Of a stretch of DNA of 64,000 nt, positions 1 through 11,800 are shown in pieces. Under the pieces are notes generated by a model that saw nothing but the letters and a program-made list of their open reading frames with translations, had not been told where the DNA came from and ran no database searches. Source of the DNA: Symbiodinium natans (taxonomy: Eukaryota; Sar; Dinophyceae; Suessiales; Symbiodiniaceae); assembly GCA_905221605.1 (NCBI GenBank), contig CAJNDS010001680.1, forward strand, positions 490,001 to 554,000. The letters run 5' to 3'. The translations under genes and the position numbers were made by a program. Every line of letters starts with the position of its first letter. The stretch's first letter is position 1.

Positions 1-83
1 GGCCTTAAAGCACTTGCTATTTGGGGAAGTTGGGGTCCAAGTATATAATCATAAGGTACATGGACCCTCAGGGTAAGGCCTAA
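1..83. mobile_element. MITE-like element, family C
   Basis: Inverted ends around CCAAGTATATAATC and GGTACATGGACCCT. Further members or parts lie at about 5330-5410, 28360-28470, 44738-44840, 61997-62410 (interrupted) and 63652-63775, sharing GGGTCCATGTACC / GGTACATGGACCC termini. Confidence 0.55.
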
Positions 84-531
84 GCTCTACACTCAGAGTC
101 GACAAAAGAGCAACCTAGATCATCGAACAGGTATACATACACCTCTTTAATCCTTTGCTTTGTCATAGTTGGTTACCCTTTTACACATTTAAGGGTACTT
201 AAACCCTAAAAGGAATATAAAAAAACACACACACACACAAATCTTTAATTTTTATCCCAACCATGAACTAGTCGAACCTAGCCGTATGAACCGCCCATGG
301 CACGAAGGCTAGATGCATCTTGCTGGTTTTCATGGTTTAGAGTTGTTGTGGATTGTTCAGTTCGGGAATTTTTCTGGGGTTCCTTGGTATTTATAGGGTT
401 TAGCCGGGTTTATATGGGATGTTTTTTCGGGTCTAGGTTTGCAGGGCTTATAGGGTGTTGGACTGAGGGCTTACTTAGGTGTGTATTGTTTACAGGGTTC
501 AGGCTTGGGGGCCAATCAGGGTTTACGGTTC

Positions 532-760
532 GCTTTAACGCCCCATTGACACCCCCCGACAAAAGAGTGGGCCAGGGCACTCTTCCCCAAATCCTGCTGC
601 ACCCGCAACCCAGAACCCCCCCCCCCCCCCCCCCCCCCAAAAAAAAGCTTTAACGCCCCATTGACACCCCCCGACAAAAGAGTGGGCCAGGGCACTCTTC
701 CCCAAATCCTGCTGCACCCGCAACCCAGAACCCCCCCCCCCCCCCCCCCCCCCACACCCA
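532..760. repeat. Tandem duplication with poly-C ends
   Basis: A roughly 115-bp unit starting GCTTTAACGCCCCATTGACA at 532 is repeated from 647, each ending in a run of 20 or more C and then A. Everything before 928 is otherwise AT-rich intron and TTTAGGG-like DNA with no gene seen. Confidence 0.75.
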
Positions 761-927
761 AAAAAAACCGCCCCCAAAATGCTCGAGGTTGGGCAACGGT
801 TTTGGTGGGGCCTCTTTTTGGGGGTTTAGGGTTTGGGGTTTAGGGTTTAGGGTTCAGGGTTCAGGGTTCAGGGTTTCGGGTTTAGGGTTGAGGGGAAGTC
901 CTTACCATACTCCCGCGAGGCGTGCAG

Positions 928-961
928 GGCGAGCTGCTGGAAGCTTGGGTTCGGACCGGAG
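928..961 (+). CDS. Candidate exon, first visible
   Basis: GC-rich island after GTGCAG; open as GELLEAW (ending 948 at a GT donor) or in another frame up to a GC donor after 961. Either ends in phase 0, as the next exon needs. It abuts a MITE-like element starting at 984. Confidence 0.3.
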
Positions 962-983
962 GCGGGGCGTTGGGCGCGAAGCA

Positions 984-1194
984 TGACTTGGAGGTTCAGG
1001 GCACTAAGTAACCCAAGGGTTTAGGGTGTTAAGGGTTAGGGGTTTGGGGTTTAGGGTTTAGGGTTGAGGGTTTAGGGTAACCCAGTAAACGTGTGGTTGT
1101 AACCCACATAGAAGCTCCTTAAGTACCCTTAGGGTTCTACTTGGGTTAAAAGTACAGTTGTAATTGGGTTGCTAAGTACCCTGAACCGCCAAGT
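984..1194. mobile_element. MITE-like element, family A
   Basis: Starts ACTTGGAGGTTCA and ends TGAACCgCCAAGTA, an inverted terminal repeat. A TTTAGGG-like block sits inside this copy (about 1018-1075). Confidence 0.65.
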
Positions 1195-1653
1195 AACTTC
1201 GTAGCCCAGTGGCACCCTTTTTCCCTTAGACAGTAACCGAAAGAAAACGGTGTCCTGATTCTAACATGGTTACTGGGCTAACAAGATCAAGGGTTTGGGG
1301 TGTAGGCTTTTGGGAGTTTAGGTTTGGGGTTTGGGGGTTTGGGGTTTCACGGTTTCGGGTTTGTGGCGGTTGTGTTTTTGGGCTTCAGTTGAGAGATTTT
1401 GGGGGCTGAGGTCCCTTGAGTCTTTCTTGACCATGCACCCTAAAGTAAAAACCGCAACTTTTCAATCTCAGCCCTGAACCCCCTAGACCCCCGCCCGCCC
1501 TTTCCCGGGCCTTTTCTGCTGAGTACCCTGGTTAAAAGGCCTAAGTATGGGCAGACTCAGAAAGGGATCCTAAGTTAGGAAACCCCCTATTCCCTAGACC
1601 CTAGACCCTAAACCCTAAAACCCTAAACCCTAAACCCTTACTTAACCTACCAG

Positions 1654-1696
1654 GAGATCACCGACATGAAGCTCCCGGATGAGTCGCGCCTGGCAG
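1654..1696 (+). CDS. Candidate exon
   Basis: Acceptor CTACCAG|G, donor GCAG|GTGCGC. Reads EITDMKLPDESRLA in phase 0 with one base left over, which the next exon completes as Gly. Confidence 0.5.
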
Positions 1697-2592
1697 GTGC
1701 GCGAGGGGGAGGAGGGAGTTTCGGGTTTAGGGTTTAGGGTTTAGGGTTTAGAGTTTGGGGTTTGGGGCTTGGGGTTTGGGTTTCAGGGTTCAGGGTTTAC
1801 GGTTTCGGGCCGGGGGGAGGGTGTGTAGGGGCGGGGTAGGGCTTGCAGGGTTGATCCAACACAGAAGTACTTACTCTTCAAAAGTTATCCTCTTCAGACT
1901 CCAGCAATGCACTATGACCCCCCAAATAAGGCCTTCCAATTTCATAGGCCCCTATGCGAGGGGTTAATTTAGGGTTTAGCGATTGGGGTTGGGGGATCTC
2001 AGGGCTTATACAGCCCAAAAGCATGTCTCCCGAAAGGGTTGAGGGACTTCTTGGCGTTGTTTCTCTTCTGGGTTTAGGGTTTCGGGGTTAGGGTTTAGGG
2101 TTTATGGTGTAGGGTTTAGCGTTTAGGGTTTATGGTGTAGGGTTTAGGGTTTAGGGTTAAGGCCGAAAACTTAGATCAGCTCAAGGTCAGCTGGAAACTC
2201 AGAGTTGGAGCCTTCTGATTCACCCAAGTATGCTTCCAGCCAGGGCTGCGGGTTAGGGTGCAGGGTTGAGGATCTAGGAGGGTTTAGGATCTAGGAGGGT
2301 TTAGGATCTAGGGTTTAGGGTTGAGGGTTTAGTGTTTAGGGTTTAGGGGCTGCTGGCTCGGGTTCCTGTCGTATCGGAAGGTAGGGAACCCACGAGAGCC
2401 CTAACCCCCCCAAACCCGAATCCCTCCGTCCCAGATAAACCTAAACCCCCCCAAAACGCTCCGGGGTTTAGGGTTTAGGGTGTAATTTTAGGGTTTAGGG
2501 TTTACGGTTTGGGGTTTAGGGTTTGGGGTTTGGGGTTTAGGGTGGAGGATTCAGGGTTTAGGGTTACGGTTTAGGGCTTAGTATTGTGCCAG

Positions 2593-2666
2593 GGCTGAAG
2601 ATGTCTGACGACCTCGCCTCGCTGTTCTCCGGCGATACTCTTGCTTTCGTAAAGGCAGCGTGGCAG
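2593..2666 (+). CDS. Candidate exon
   Basis: Acceptor GTGCCAG|G; reads LKMSDDLASLFSGDTLAFVK then AAWQ. The donor lies directly in the TTTAGGG array: CAG|GGTTTAG or CAGG|GTTTAG (see findings on the G ambiguity). Confidence 0.6.
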
Positions 2667-3277
2667 GGTTTAGGGTTTAGGGTTTAGGGTTTAGGGTTTA
2701 GGGTTTAGGGTTTGGGGTTTAGGGTTTAGGGTTTAGGGTGTCTATATGAGCAGTCCTTTGAATTCTGGCTTACATGGAGGTACTGAACCTCTACGCCCAT
2801 AAGCCCCATAAGCCCAATGGGCCCTATAAAGCTACACGCCCTGCAGCCCCCCGAACCCCCAAATGAGGCCAAGCGCTGAAAACCCCAAACCCTAAGGCCC
2901 TAAGACTATTCCTAAACCCTAAACCCTAAACCAAATTCCTTTAACCCCAAATCCTAAACCTAAACCCTAAATCTTAAATTCCCGAAACCCTAAACCGTAA
3001 CCCTAAATTCCCACCCGGCCTGTTTTGTCCGTACCCACACTTTTCTAGCACACCCTGAATGTGCCGGGGCTCCACTTCCACGTGGTATTTACGGCCGCTG
3101 CACGGCGAGACGCCCTAAGCCCTAAACCAAACCCGAAACCCCAAACCCCAAACCCTAAACCAAACAAATCCTAAACCCCAAACCCCAAGCCCCAAGCCCT
3201 AAACCCAAAAAATCCTAAACCCTAAACCCTAAACCCCAAACCCCAAACCCTAAACCCTAAACCCTGAACCTGCGCAG

Positions 3278-3361
3278 GAGCCCGTGCCCTGGGCCTCCCA
3301 GCCTCTGGCCGGCGAGTCCTTAGAAGCCCGCGCGCTCTCGGCCGCACTTCGGGAGCTTCAG
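3278..3361 (+). CDS. Candidate exon
   Basis: Acceptor TGCGCAG|G after a CCCTAAA block, donor at TTCAG|GGGTTTTAG. 28 codons, phase 0, helix-like: GESLEARALSAALRELQ at the end. The last 24 bp recur at 3556-3579 in the following intron. Confidence 0.6.
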
Positions 3362-3979
3362 GGGTTTTAGGGGTTGGGGATTTAGGGTTTGGGGTTTAGG
3401 GTTTGGGGTTTAGGGTTTGGGGTTTAGGGCCTTATTTTAGGCTTTAGGGGGTTTAGGGTTTAAGGTTTGGGGGTTTAGGGGATTGGGGGTTTAGGGGTTT
3501 AGTGGTTTAGGGGATTGGGGGTTTAGGGGTTGGGGGTTTAGGGTTCAGGGTTTGTGGCCGCACTTCGAGAGCTTCAGGGCTTCAGGGTTCTGGGGGTTTG
3601 GGGTTTAGGGTTTTTGGGGTTTGGGTTTGGGGTTTAGGGTTTGGGGTTTAGGGTTTGGGGGTTTGGGGTTTAGGGTTTTAGGGTTTTAGGGTTTAGGGAT
3701 TTGGGGTTGGAGTTTTGGGGTTTGGGGTTCTGGGGTTTGGGGTTGGGGTTCAGGGTTCAGGGTTCAGGGTTCAGGGTTCAGGGTTCAGGGTTCAGGGTTC
3801 AGGGTTTAGGGTTTAGGGTTTAGGGTTATGTCTTTAGAGTTTAGTATTTAGGGTTTGGGGTGGGGTCCTGGGGTTTAAGGGAAGCCCGATTTGGGTGCGC
3901 AGGTTGGGGTTGGATATACTTTCGTGCATGTTTGGGGGCTGCATGGGGGTTAATGGGTGCAGTTGAGGTCCCCACAACA

Positions 3980-4048
3980 AACCCTAAACCCTAAACCCTA
4001 AACCCTAAACCCTAAACCCTAAACCCTAAACCCTAAACCCTAAACCCT
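3980..4048. repeat. (CCCTAAA)n array
   Basis: About ten perfect heptamers; paired with an opposite TTTAGGG array at 4156-4245, leaving a 108-bp loop. Confidence 0.95.
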
Positions 4049-4155
4049 GACAGGGACCCTTAAACGCATACTAAGCCAAATGAGCCCCAGGCCTCACAAG
4101 CCCTAAGCCCCAAACTTAAACAAAGCCCCAACAAGGCGTAAAAAAACGACGAGCC

Positions 4156-4245
4156 TAGGGTTTAGGGTTTAGGGTTTAGGGTTTAGGGTTTAGGGTTTAG
4201 GGTTTAGGGTTTAGGGTTTAGGGTTTAGGGTTTAGGGTTTAGGGT
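4156..4245. repeat. (TTTAGGG)n array
   Basis: About thirteen perfect heptamers; with the preceding CCCTAAA array forms a large inverted repeat. Confidence 0.95.
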
Positions 4246-4336
4246 ACAGTTTATATATTGCTTTCGGGTGTATAGGGTGTTAATTGGGTGTTACTTCACC
4301 CGCGCCCCTGTCGAGAACCTTTAGATTCACGCCCAG

Positions 4337-4389
4337 GTGAGGCGGTGTGCGCCGACCGCCGCACCTCTTTCGGAAGGGGCATGGAGGCA
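4337..4389 (+). CDS. Candidate exon
   Basis: Acceptor CGCCCAG|G; open as EAVCADRRTSFGRGMEA; donor GCA|GTCC, or a later one after 4400. Here the flanking arrays are in the opposite order (TTTAGGG before, CCCTAAA after), so the case is weaker. Confidence 0.35.
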
Positions 4390-4421
4390 GTCCGGATGCG
4401 GTCAAGTCTGAGGGGTCTTAA

Positions 4422-4511
4422 ACCCTAAACCCTCAACCCTGAACCCTGAACCCTAAACCGTAAACCCTTAGGGTTTTAGGGTTTAGGGTTTAGGGTTTAG
4501 GGTTTGGGGTT
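4422..4511. repeat. Head-to-head CCCTAAA/TTTAGGG palindrome
   Basis: CCCTAAA-type units run directly into TTTAGGG units with the switch near 4470; would form a hairpin. Confidence 0.85.
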
Positions 4512-5131
4512 TAGGGCTCCACAAAAAAAGTGGTTTTGGGGGTTCTGAAGGAAGGGTTTAGTTTACAGGGGTTGGTGGTCTCTTTAAGTAGGGCTTCTGT
4601 CTCCTAGGGGCGCATACTCGGGGTTCTTGTTAGGGTATCTTGGGGCCGAAGTCAGGGCAATCAGACAGCATGATACCGCTTTTTGTCTGGGGTGCGAAGG
4701 GGAGTCCTGGTGGAGGTGTATGCTGTTCGCTCACATATTGATGGGCTCATCACGCCCTTCGAAGCAGAAGGTGCTTCTGCGAGGGTTGTTCAGGTTGAGG
4801 GTTGAGGGTTGAGGGTTGAGGGTTTAGGGTTTAGGGTTTAGGGTTCAGGGTTTAGGGTTTCTTTTTTCAGGATTGCGAATTATGGCATGGAGGGGGCTCG
4901 TGAGTTGTGTCTTTTTGCCGGGTTAGCTTGCCTGTTAGATGTGCTTTTGCTTGTAACTGTGTATGTGGTTTGTCCCTAAACCATAGGCCCGAAACCCCAC
5001 ACCCCCGAATGCCAGGAAGCGTAAATCCTAAACTTCAGGCCACAAACCCGCCAAACCCTCCTCACCCTAAACCCTTACCCTGAACCCTCGACCCGAAAAA
5101 GTTAAACCCTGAACCCTAAACCCGACTTCAG

Positions 5132-5241
5132 CGTTCAAGCTTGTGGTGGCTTTGGGTGTCGGGTTGCGGGGCCAACATGAGCGTGGCATCCGGCCCAGGC
5201 AGAGCCCGTGTCCAAAGCAGATGGAAAGGCCTGCAGAGTCG
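5132..5241 (+). CDS. Candidate exon
   Basis: Acceptor GACTTCAG; long open frame FKLVVALGVGLRGQHERGIR continuing to GAG TCG before GGTTTGG. Two frames are open here, so the reading is uncertain. It is the last candidate before the retrotransposon insertion. Confidence 0.3.
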
Positions 5242-5407
5242 GGTTTGGTGGTTCACCCTAAACCCTGAACCCTAAACCCTAAACCCCAAACCCCAAACCC
5301 CAAACCCCTAGAGGGTTGATAGAACCTGAGCATGCTTGGTGCTGTTTATCCATTTCTTTCAGAACCATGTACCTGTGTAGTATACACATGGCCCCTAAAA
5401 GCTACTA

Positions 5408-5477
5408 TATAGGAACCCCTAAACCCTAAACCCTAAACCCTAAACCCTAAACCCTAAACCCTAAACCCTAAACCCTA
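5408..5477. repeat. (CCCTAAA)n array, left part of the retrotransposon target
   Basis: Nine or more heptamers up to the LTR; continues after the right LTR at 15405-15433 in register once one CCCTA is removed. Confidence 0.95.
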
Positions 5478-5706
5478 TACGGGGGGCAACCGAAGGAGGA
5501 CAGGGAACAAGACAGTCAACCCCAGCAGAAGCCCTTATTACCCCTGGAACAACCAACAACCGAACAGCAAGACCCCAAACCAAGGGTACACTTTTTACGA
5601 AACCTTCGACCGCTTTGGTCATGGCTTGAGCCAAAGATTACCGGGTTCATTGACCCTTCAACCTCCAATACCAACTCCTTTCTACAATACCAATTGCAGC
5701 TCCGCA
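5478..5706 (-). repeat. 3' LTR
   Basis: Copy of the 5' LTR with two substitutions. Contains the 11-mer TTTGGCTCAAG (5625-5635, minus strand), which equals the 3' end of the dinoflagellate spliced leader. Confidence 0.93.
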
Positions 5707-5718
5707 CTCCCCCTGTCC
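5707..5718 (-). other. Polypurine tract
   Basis: GGACAGGGGGAG in element sense, directly before the 3' LTR; the site of plus-strand DNA priming. Confidence 0.75.
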
Positions 5719-5891
5719 TAGGGTTTCCTAGGACACATTGGAGGTGCAGATCTTTGGCCAAAAACCGCCATTTAGGCAGCAGCCAGCTGCTTGAAATGCA
5801 CATTGTGGTTTAACGTCTTCCAGGACGAACCTTCAGCTCATTGGCTGAATCCTTTACCATTGAGGATTTCTTCACCTCGCACTTGGAAAAT
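5707..5891 (-). other. 3' untranslated part of the retrotransposon
   Basis: 185 bp between the ORF stop and the 3' LTR; ends with the polypurine tract. Nothing else recognised. Confidence 0.7.
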
Positions 5892-8800
5892 TCACGTTCC
5901 AGCGGCTCGTTCCTCACCAAGGAACTCAGCATTCACCACCCAGCCATCCTTGAGGCAATGCTTACAAAGCGTCTTAGCTCTGAGCTGTGAATATCGCAGA
6001 ACATCACAATCACTGCTTGCGTGCATACAGTTCCCACCCACTGTTGTATACAAAGTGGCACTCGCAGGAATAACCACCGCTTTCTTTATCCACAGCCATT
6101 TATACAGCCGTCGAAAGAGGCACCATGCCAGTTCCCAGAGTATAATTGCTGCCACCAAATACGCAACAAGGTCTGAATTGTTGACAACCATTTCAATACC
6201 TTGAGCCAGAACCATCACCGTAGACGTGTTGGCGACCTTGCACACCCCTTCTTCTGAGCAAAAGAATCCAGCCGTGGACACTTCTTCGCCACCAGTTGCC
6301 ATCCCTTGCAGAGATGCAGCCACCATCATGACCGCCATTGCAAGCGAGGCTTTTTTCAAGTCAGTCCCTTGTACCAACAGTCGGAGACCCCAAAGTGCCT
6401 TTTGCTTTGCGTACACCTGTCCACTCATCAACTTAGTCAACAGGTCAGCGATCATATACTCACCGCGAAGATGCGCTATCACCATATAACCACGGTCCAC
6501 CAGAGACCTGACACCGGCTGCTCGAATTCTCAGGTGTCTTGTCCTCCAGCTTCCAGCAGGATATTGAATGATCGAGCACGTTGAAACCGAATCTGTATAC
6601 AGCACTTTTTGCAGCGATTCTTCACCTGTTCCAACCAAAGCAGCAATTATAGGGGTGCACGACTGAATCATCGTTGCTCCCTCTATGGACGCATGTAATT
6701 CAGCTTCAGCTGTACTTAAAGCCACCGTTGATTGTCTCTGTGTTGCCCACATCACTGGACAGTCACCCCACACCACTACCGCTCCTGAGTGGCTCTTTTC
6801 ATTTTCACCTGCTGCAAAGCTGGCATCCGCGTAGGACTCCACCACCTTAACACCTCGTCCATAACGCAACACCTCATTCCTTTCTTTTTCGCATGTTGCG
6901 ATTGCTCCGAACGTCAAGCCTAACGTTGGAGTTGCAGCAAGGTATCGGAAAACCTCCTCAGCCTTTTTAACCACAAATCGCGGCCTTCGGGATGTCCACA
7001 AAGACAACTGACTCGTGCAGAACGCCAAATCAGGTCGAGTTTTGATTGCCACCCAGAGGAACTCCCCTACGGCACCTTGTGCCGCTCGCAAGGAAGGAAT
7101 ATCCACCTCCTCTTCTTCACCTGGAGTTTCTTTCACCATTGGCAGGTTACTTCCTTTTCCAGTTTCATCGATCTGATACCCTCGTCGGTTCAGCAAATCT
7201 CTCACAAAGTCCTCCTGGTTGAGAAAGAAGCTGCCATTTCGATACCAGATTTGGACACCTAAAAACTTCAGGAATCCATCACCGCAGCCTGGACCACAGA
7301 ACTCGGGTTCAGAAGTTTTCCACTCCTTCCTAATCTGTTCCAAGGCCTCCCGGAGCACTGTCATAGTCCCAGCCATCAAAAAATCATCCACGTAAAGACC
7401 CATTGTCCCTACCAACTTGCTTGCACCTTCCGGCTTTTCTTGTGCCATAATAAGGAACAGACTTGGGTCTGCATTGGACCTCTGAAAGCTCATTGCTTGT
7501 CCATCCTTTGACACCCAAGACATACCTTGAAGACGTTGGTCTCGCCACTCCACCCATGCTGCAGGACTTTCGGCCAAACCGTACAAGGCCTTCCTCACAA
7601 TCCACCGCTCCTCTTTTGTGCAAAGACCCAATTTCACCGCCGCCCTTGGGGGCTGCACCACCACCAAACGCCCTTCTCTTTGCGCCCTATTCATCGGCGC
7701 CGTCAGAAAAGCTTTGGAAATGTCTAAGCCAGCGATGATCCACACCATATATGCTGCGTGCCTCACTTGACACCTGAATGTAGTTGAATCTAAACCTGGA
7801 GCGTACAGCGAGTGACGACTGAGTGACCTCGGCCCTTCATATTCTGTAGCTGCCGTTGACGAAATGAAGTTTCCACATGCACAGATACGGGCACGTCGCC
7901 TCCCTGTCCCTTGCTTCCGGGTAAACACCACCAGACTGGGAACGTACTCAATCACCGGTGCATTAGGCTCTTCCGCCAATTTGTCCAGCTTTTCTTGAGT
8001 TGTTGGTTCTACCACCTCCAACTCTTTCACCAAAGACGTCACCTCGTCCGACAATGATTCCCTCCACTTTTCCAGCTCTTGCATGGCTTCCTGTGTAGGG
8101 ATTGTTTTTGTTTGCAGAAACTCAACCTCCTCTGCTGCCTCAAGCGCAGTATTTTCTTGTACCATTTGCTGAACTTGAGCTGCTTTGACCAAAAACTTCG
8201 ATAGCTGTTCCTCAGCCCTTTTTGCTTTAACCAGCCATTCTCTAGTCTCTGATCCTTTTTCTTCACTCGACTCATTGGCCGATCCATGGAACTCGTCCAA
8301 GATGCAACATTCCTGTTCAGCAATTAGGCGTCGAATACTCAAATGCTCCTCCAGAGCCCATTGATGCGCTTCGAACACAGCGTAGTCGACTTCCTCTGCA
8401 AGGTCGTCCAGCGAGGTCTCTTTCAACGTCATTTTTAACCACTTCCTTTTTTCACCTTCTTCAGCCTGTGGTTCCGGAAGAGGAAACTTGCATTGGAGAA
8501 GATAGCACCTATCCTTGTAGCTCAAACGCTCCATAAAAACAGGTGTGTACCCTGTCAAGGATACCCTGTTTCCTTTCCAAGGCATAGGGCCATGCAGCTT
8601 TCTCGGAAAGAACGACATGAAGTTCCAGTGGATATCCACCAATTTTCCAGGTAGGACTTTCTTCCCATAAGATTGCTCCACTACTTCAGCTCCTTCCTCT
8701 AAAACCTTTTCATCCTCAGCCCACAGCTGACCATCTTTATAGTCACCAAAGCCACACACATAATTGCAGCAATGTTTTTCATTGTGACTATCCCTATGCA

Positions 8801-11800
8801 ATGACACCGGAGCATTGCACGAGATTTGAAGAGCAGAAAATTTGGCTTCAGGATTGTGGTGCCTCACGAATGATGCCAAATAACGACATAGCCATGGTCT
8901 TCGATGGGTCTCTTTTGTGATACCACACACTCCGCCATGAGTATAGTGGCCCAACACCAGAGCTCGCGTACTTGTACACCAATTGTTGATACCACCTCTT
9001 CGATTCACCCTCTTTGGGTATACAATCCCTTCCAAAAGCTCCTCACAGTCCACGTAATCATACATAGACCTTTCATACATTGACTTGGCTTTTTGCTCTT
9101 CTTTTTCCAACTGTGTTCCATCTTCAGCAGTCCCACTTTTGCAGACCAAATAAGCATTTTCATGAGGAGAACAGCAAGTCGGCCAATACTCATCACCAGG
9201 AACATTGTCCTCGACATCTGCATTTTCTTCCAGCTCCCCCAGACCCTGCGTGTCATCCTCGAAAATTTCCAAGGGCGGACTCTCCCCCCGCTTGCGAAGC
9301 AAGCGCAAGGAGCCCACATGACCACGCAGTGAAGAGGCCGGGCTTTTTTCATTTAACCGATGACGAACTGGAGGATCGCGAGGCGGAGGTAAAGGAGGAC
9401 CTTCTTCATCAGCGAACCGAAGCGCCGGTTTTTTCCCCTTGAGACGATGCTCTGGAGGAGAAGGCTCCTGTTCTTCTACCACCCCTTCCAGCTCCAATTC
9501 AGGCGGTTCCTTGATATTGGAAAAAATCGTAGTGCAGGGAAATAACACCAGTTCATCCGGATCTTTTGCAGTCCCTTGAGCTTCCACCCAATAACCACCA
9601 GGTAGGTCATCGCATGGACCCAAAAGAAGTGCAGGCTGCGTACGATCGACCCATTGCCGACCTTTCTTTGTTCCATCCGGACCCAGCAACTCCCACGGAC
9701 GACGTTTGACTTGAATCTGAGCACCAAAGGGAAGCAATGTTTTAGGATTCAACCCCAACTCCCTTTCAGCTTTCTGCCACCGTAACATTGACCAATGGCG
9801 AGCAGCCAGTGCCCAGTACGCCGGCCCGAGTCGCGCCTCCTTTAAGAGCGACCTGACACCACGTTTGAATAAACCCACACATGCTTCAGCGCGCCCATTT
9901 GTTTGCGGGACTCCAGGATCACCAGTGGTCCTATATATCAGACGAGTTTCACAAAAGGACCGGAAGCGTGCATTGACAAACTCCCCCGCTCGATCTGAGT
10001 GGATTCTCAACACTGGATACCCATGTCTCTGCAAGCGCACCATCATCCTTTGAACTGCCGACAAAACAGTTGTTTGCTGTTTGTCCACAATCGGCTCCAC
10101 CATAACGAAGTTGATCATACACACAGGTTGGGTCAAGTGGTCCTTCAGTTCGCTCCAGGATTTTTCAGAAGCTTGGATTTTCAACACCTCTGCCTCCAGA
10201 ACTGGCGCAGGTTCCACCGGCGCAGAGTCTTCCTCCTCGAAGTTAGCGACTGCATCGCCTAACCATTCTCCGACACCAGCACCTTCATCTGCCACCTGAT
10301 CTTCCACCTCATCCGCATCTTCCTCCTTTTCTGGAGGGCGACCCACATTGGGATCCAACATTGGAAATTGATACACACCAATAACAGCGTGTCGTGGCTT
10401 CTGCTGGTGAGCATCCTTTGAACACTTGTATGGACCCGCTAAGTCCAATGATAAAGTGTAAGCATCCCCATGCTTTCGCCTCAAATGGCGACGCTCTTTT
10501 CCAGCAGCAGACACACAGATTTGACAATCACGTCTGAAGGGAATATGCCCCCTTAGGCAATGGTCACGGAAAGCTCGCTCCTCGGTCGTCAACCTCCGTA
10601 ACGTCCCTTCTCGTTCTTCTTTTTTTAACACCGTAGCTTCCCGTTCAGCATCGCTCTCATGCAACCATTGTGCCAACCTGTGACGTATTCTTTTGACCAA
10701 TCCAAACGCCCATCGCGCCCATATAGAGGACTGTCCAATACGCTCTTCCAGGGTAGAAGCGAATGTTGCTGACCACGGAACAACCACGCGAACCTGTTCC
10801 AACGATTCCCATAGTTCCATATGAGACACCAGGAAAGTCGTAGGTTTCACCAGAGCATGTCCCAACGCTCCTTGATCAAAGTGTGCAGCGTACATTCCAT
10901 AACGCTCACAAAAGCTTTTCACCTCTGGCCAACTCCAGAAGGTAGGACTTGAGAGCCCTTCCTGAGAACCATCCACCAGATCCTCAGCACTCAAGACCGT
11001 TTTGCCGTTCTGAGAGAAATCTTTCCCTATGAGTTCAGGGTCCCCAGGGCTTTCCATGCCAAAAAAGACAGAACTCCCATTGATGACTTCAGCAGTTCCA
11101 CACCTTGAATGCACTGCCACGTCATATAGGAAAAGCATCTTCAGAAGTAAAACACCATCCTTTTGAGCTAATTCTTGATGTGGCCAAGGAAGACTTTTTA
11201 ACCCCAACCGTTCAGGCCCACAGCGTCGGCGTAATACAGGTGGACCACCGTCTTCACCTCTCAACCTTGACACTGTCCTGCATGGAGGTCCTCCCACCAC
11301 AGCAACCACCTTTCCTTCAGCCGCCAGATGCAGAAGATACTTCCAGACGCTCGAATTATGTAGGTCACCACCTTTTGTCAAATCCAGCTCCAGTACCTCC
11401 ACATCCCGACTGGGAAAATGCCATTTTTGTTTTCCTGCAAATAGGTGTACCACCACCCTTTTTGCTCGTGCCAGCCGTCTCCTTTTATGACGGTTGAAAG
11501 GCAACGCCGCAATATCTCCACGTGGCAACAGCTCCATCAGCATATTTTCTGGTATATCCCCATAATACCACCGAAGAAATCGCCAGCATGCCTGGACGAA
11601 CTCCTCCTCATTCGCTGACGCTGTCCGCGCTGCGCTTTGCAACGACGTTTTTACAGCCACCTCGTTGTCCGTATTCGGACACCCTTGAACCATACGTGCC
11701 ACCTTCAAAGCTTGCTTTGGTGAGCACCAATCCATTTCATCAATGATCTGAAGCGCCACCTCCTTTTCCAAACAAGGGCACCCATTCAGATCACGAACGC

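Noticed and set aside
4048-4156. Spacer between facing CCCTAAA and TTTAGGG arrays as an exon
   Set aside because: Stops in two frames and made of degenerate telomere-like sequence.
5516-5803. Frame in the 3' LTR and its duplicate in the 5' LTR
   Set aside because: Lies wholly in LTR sequence and has no coding character.
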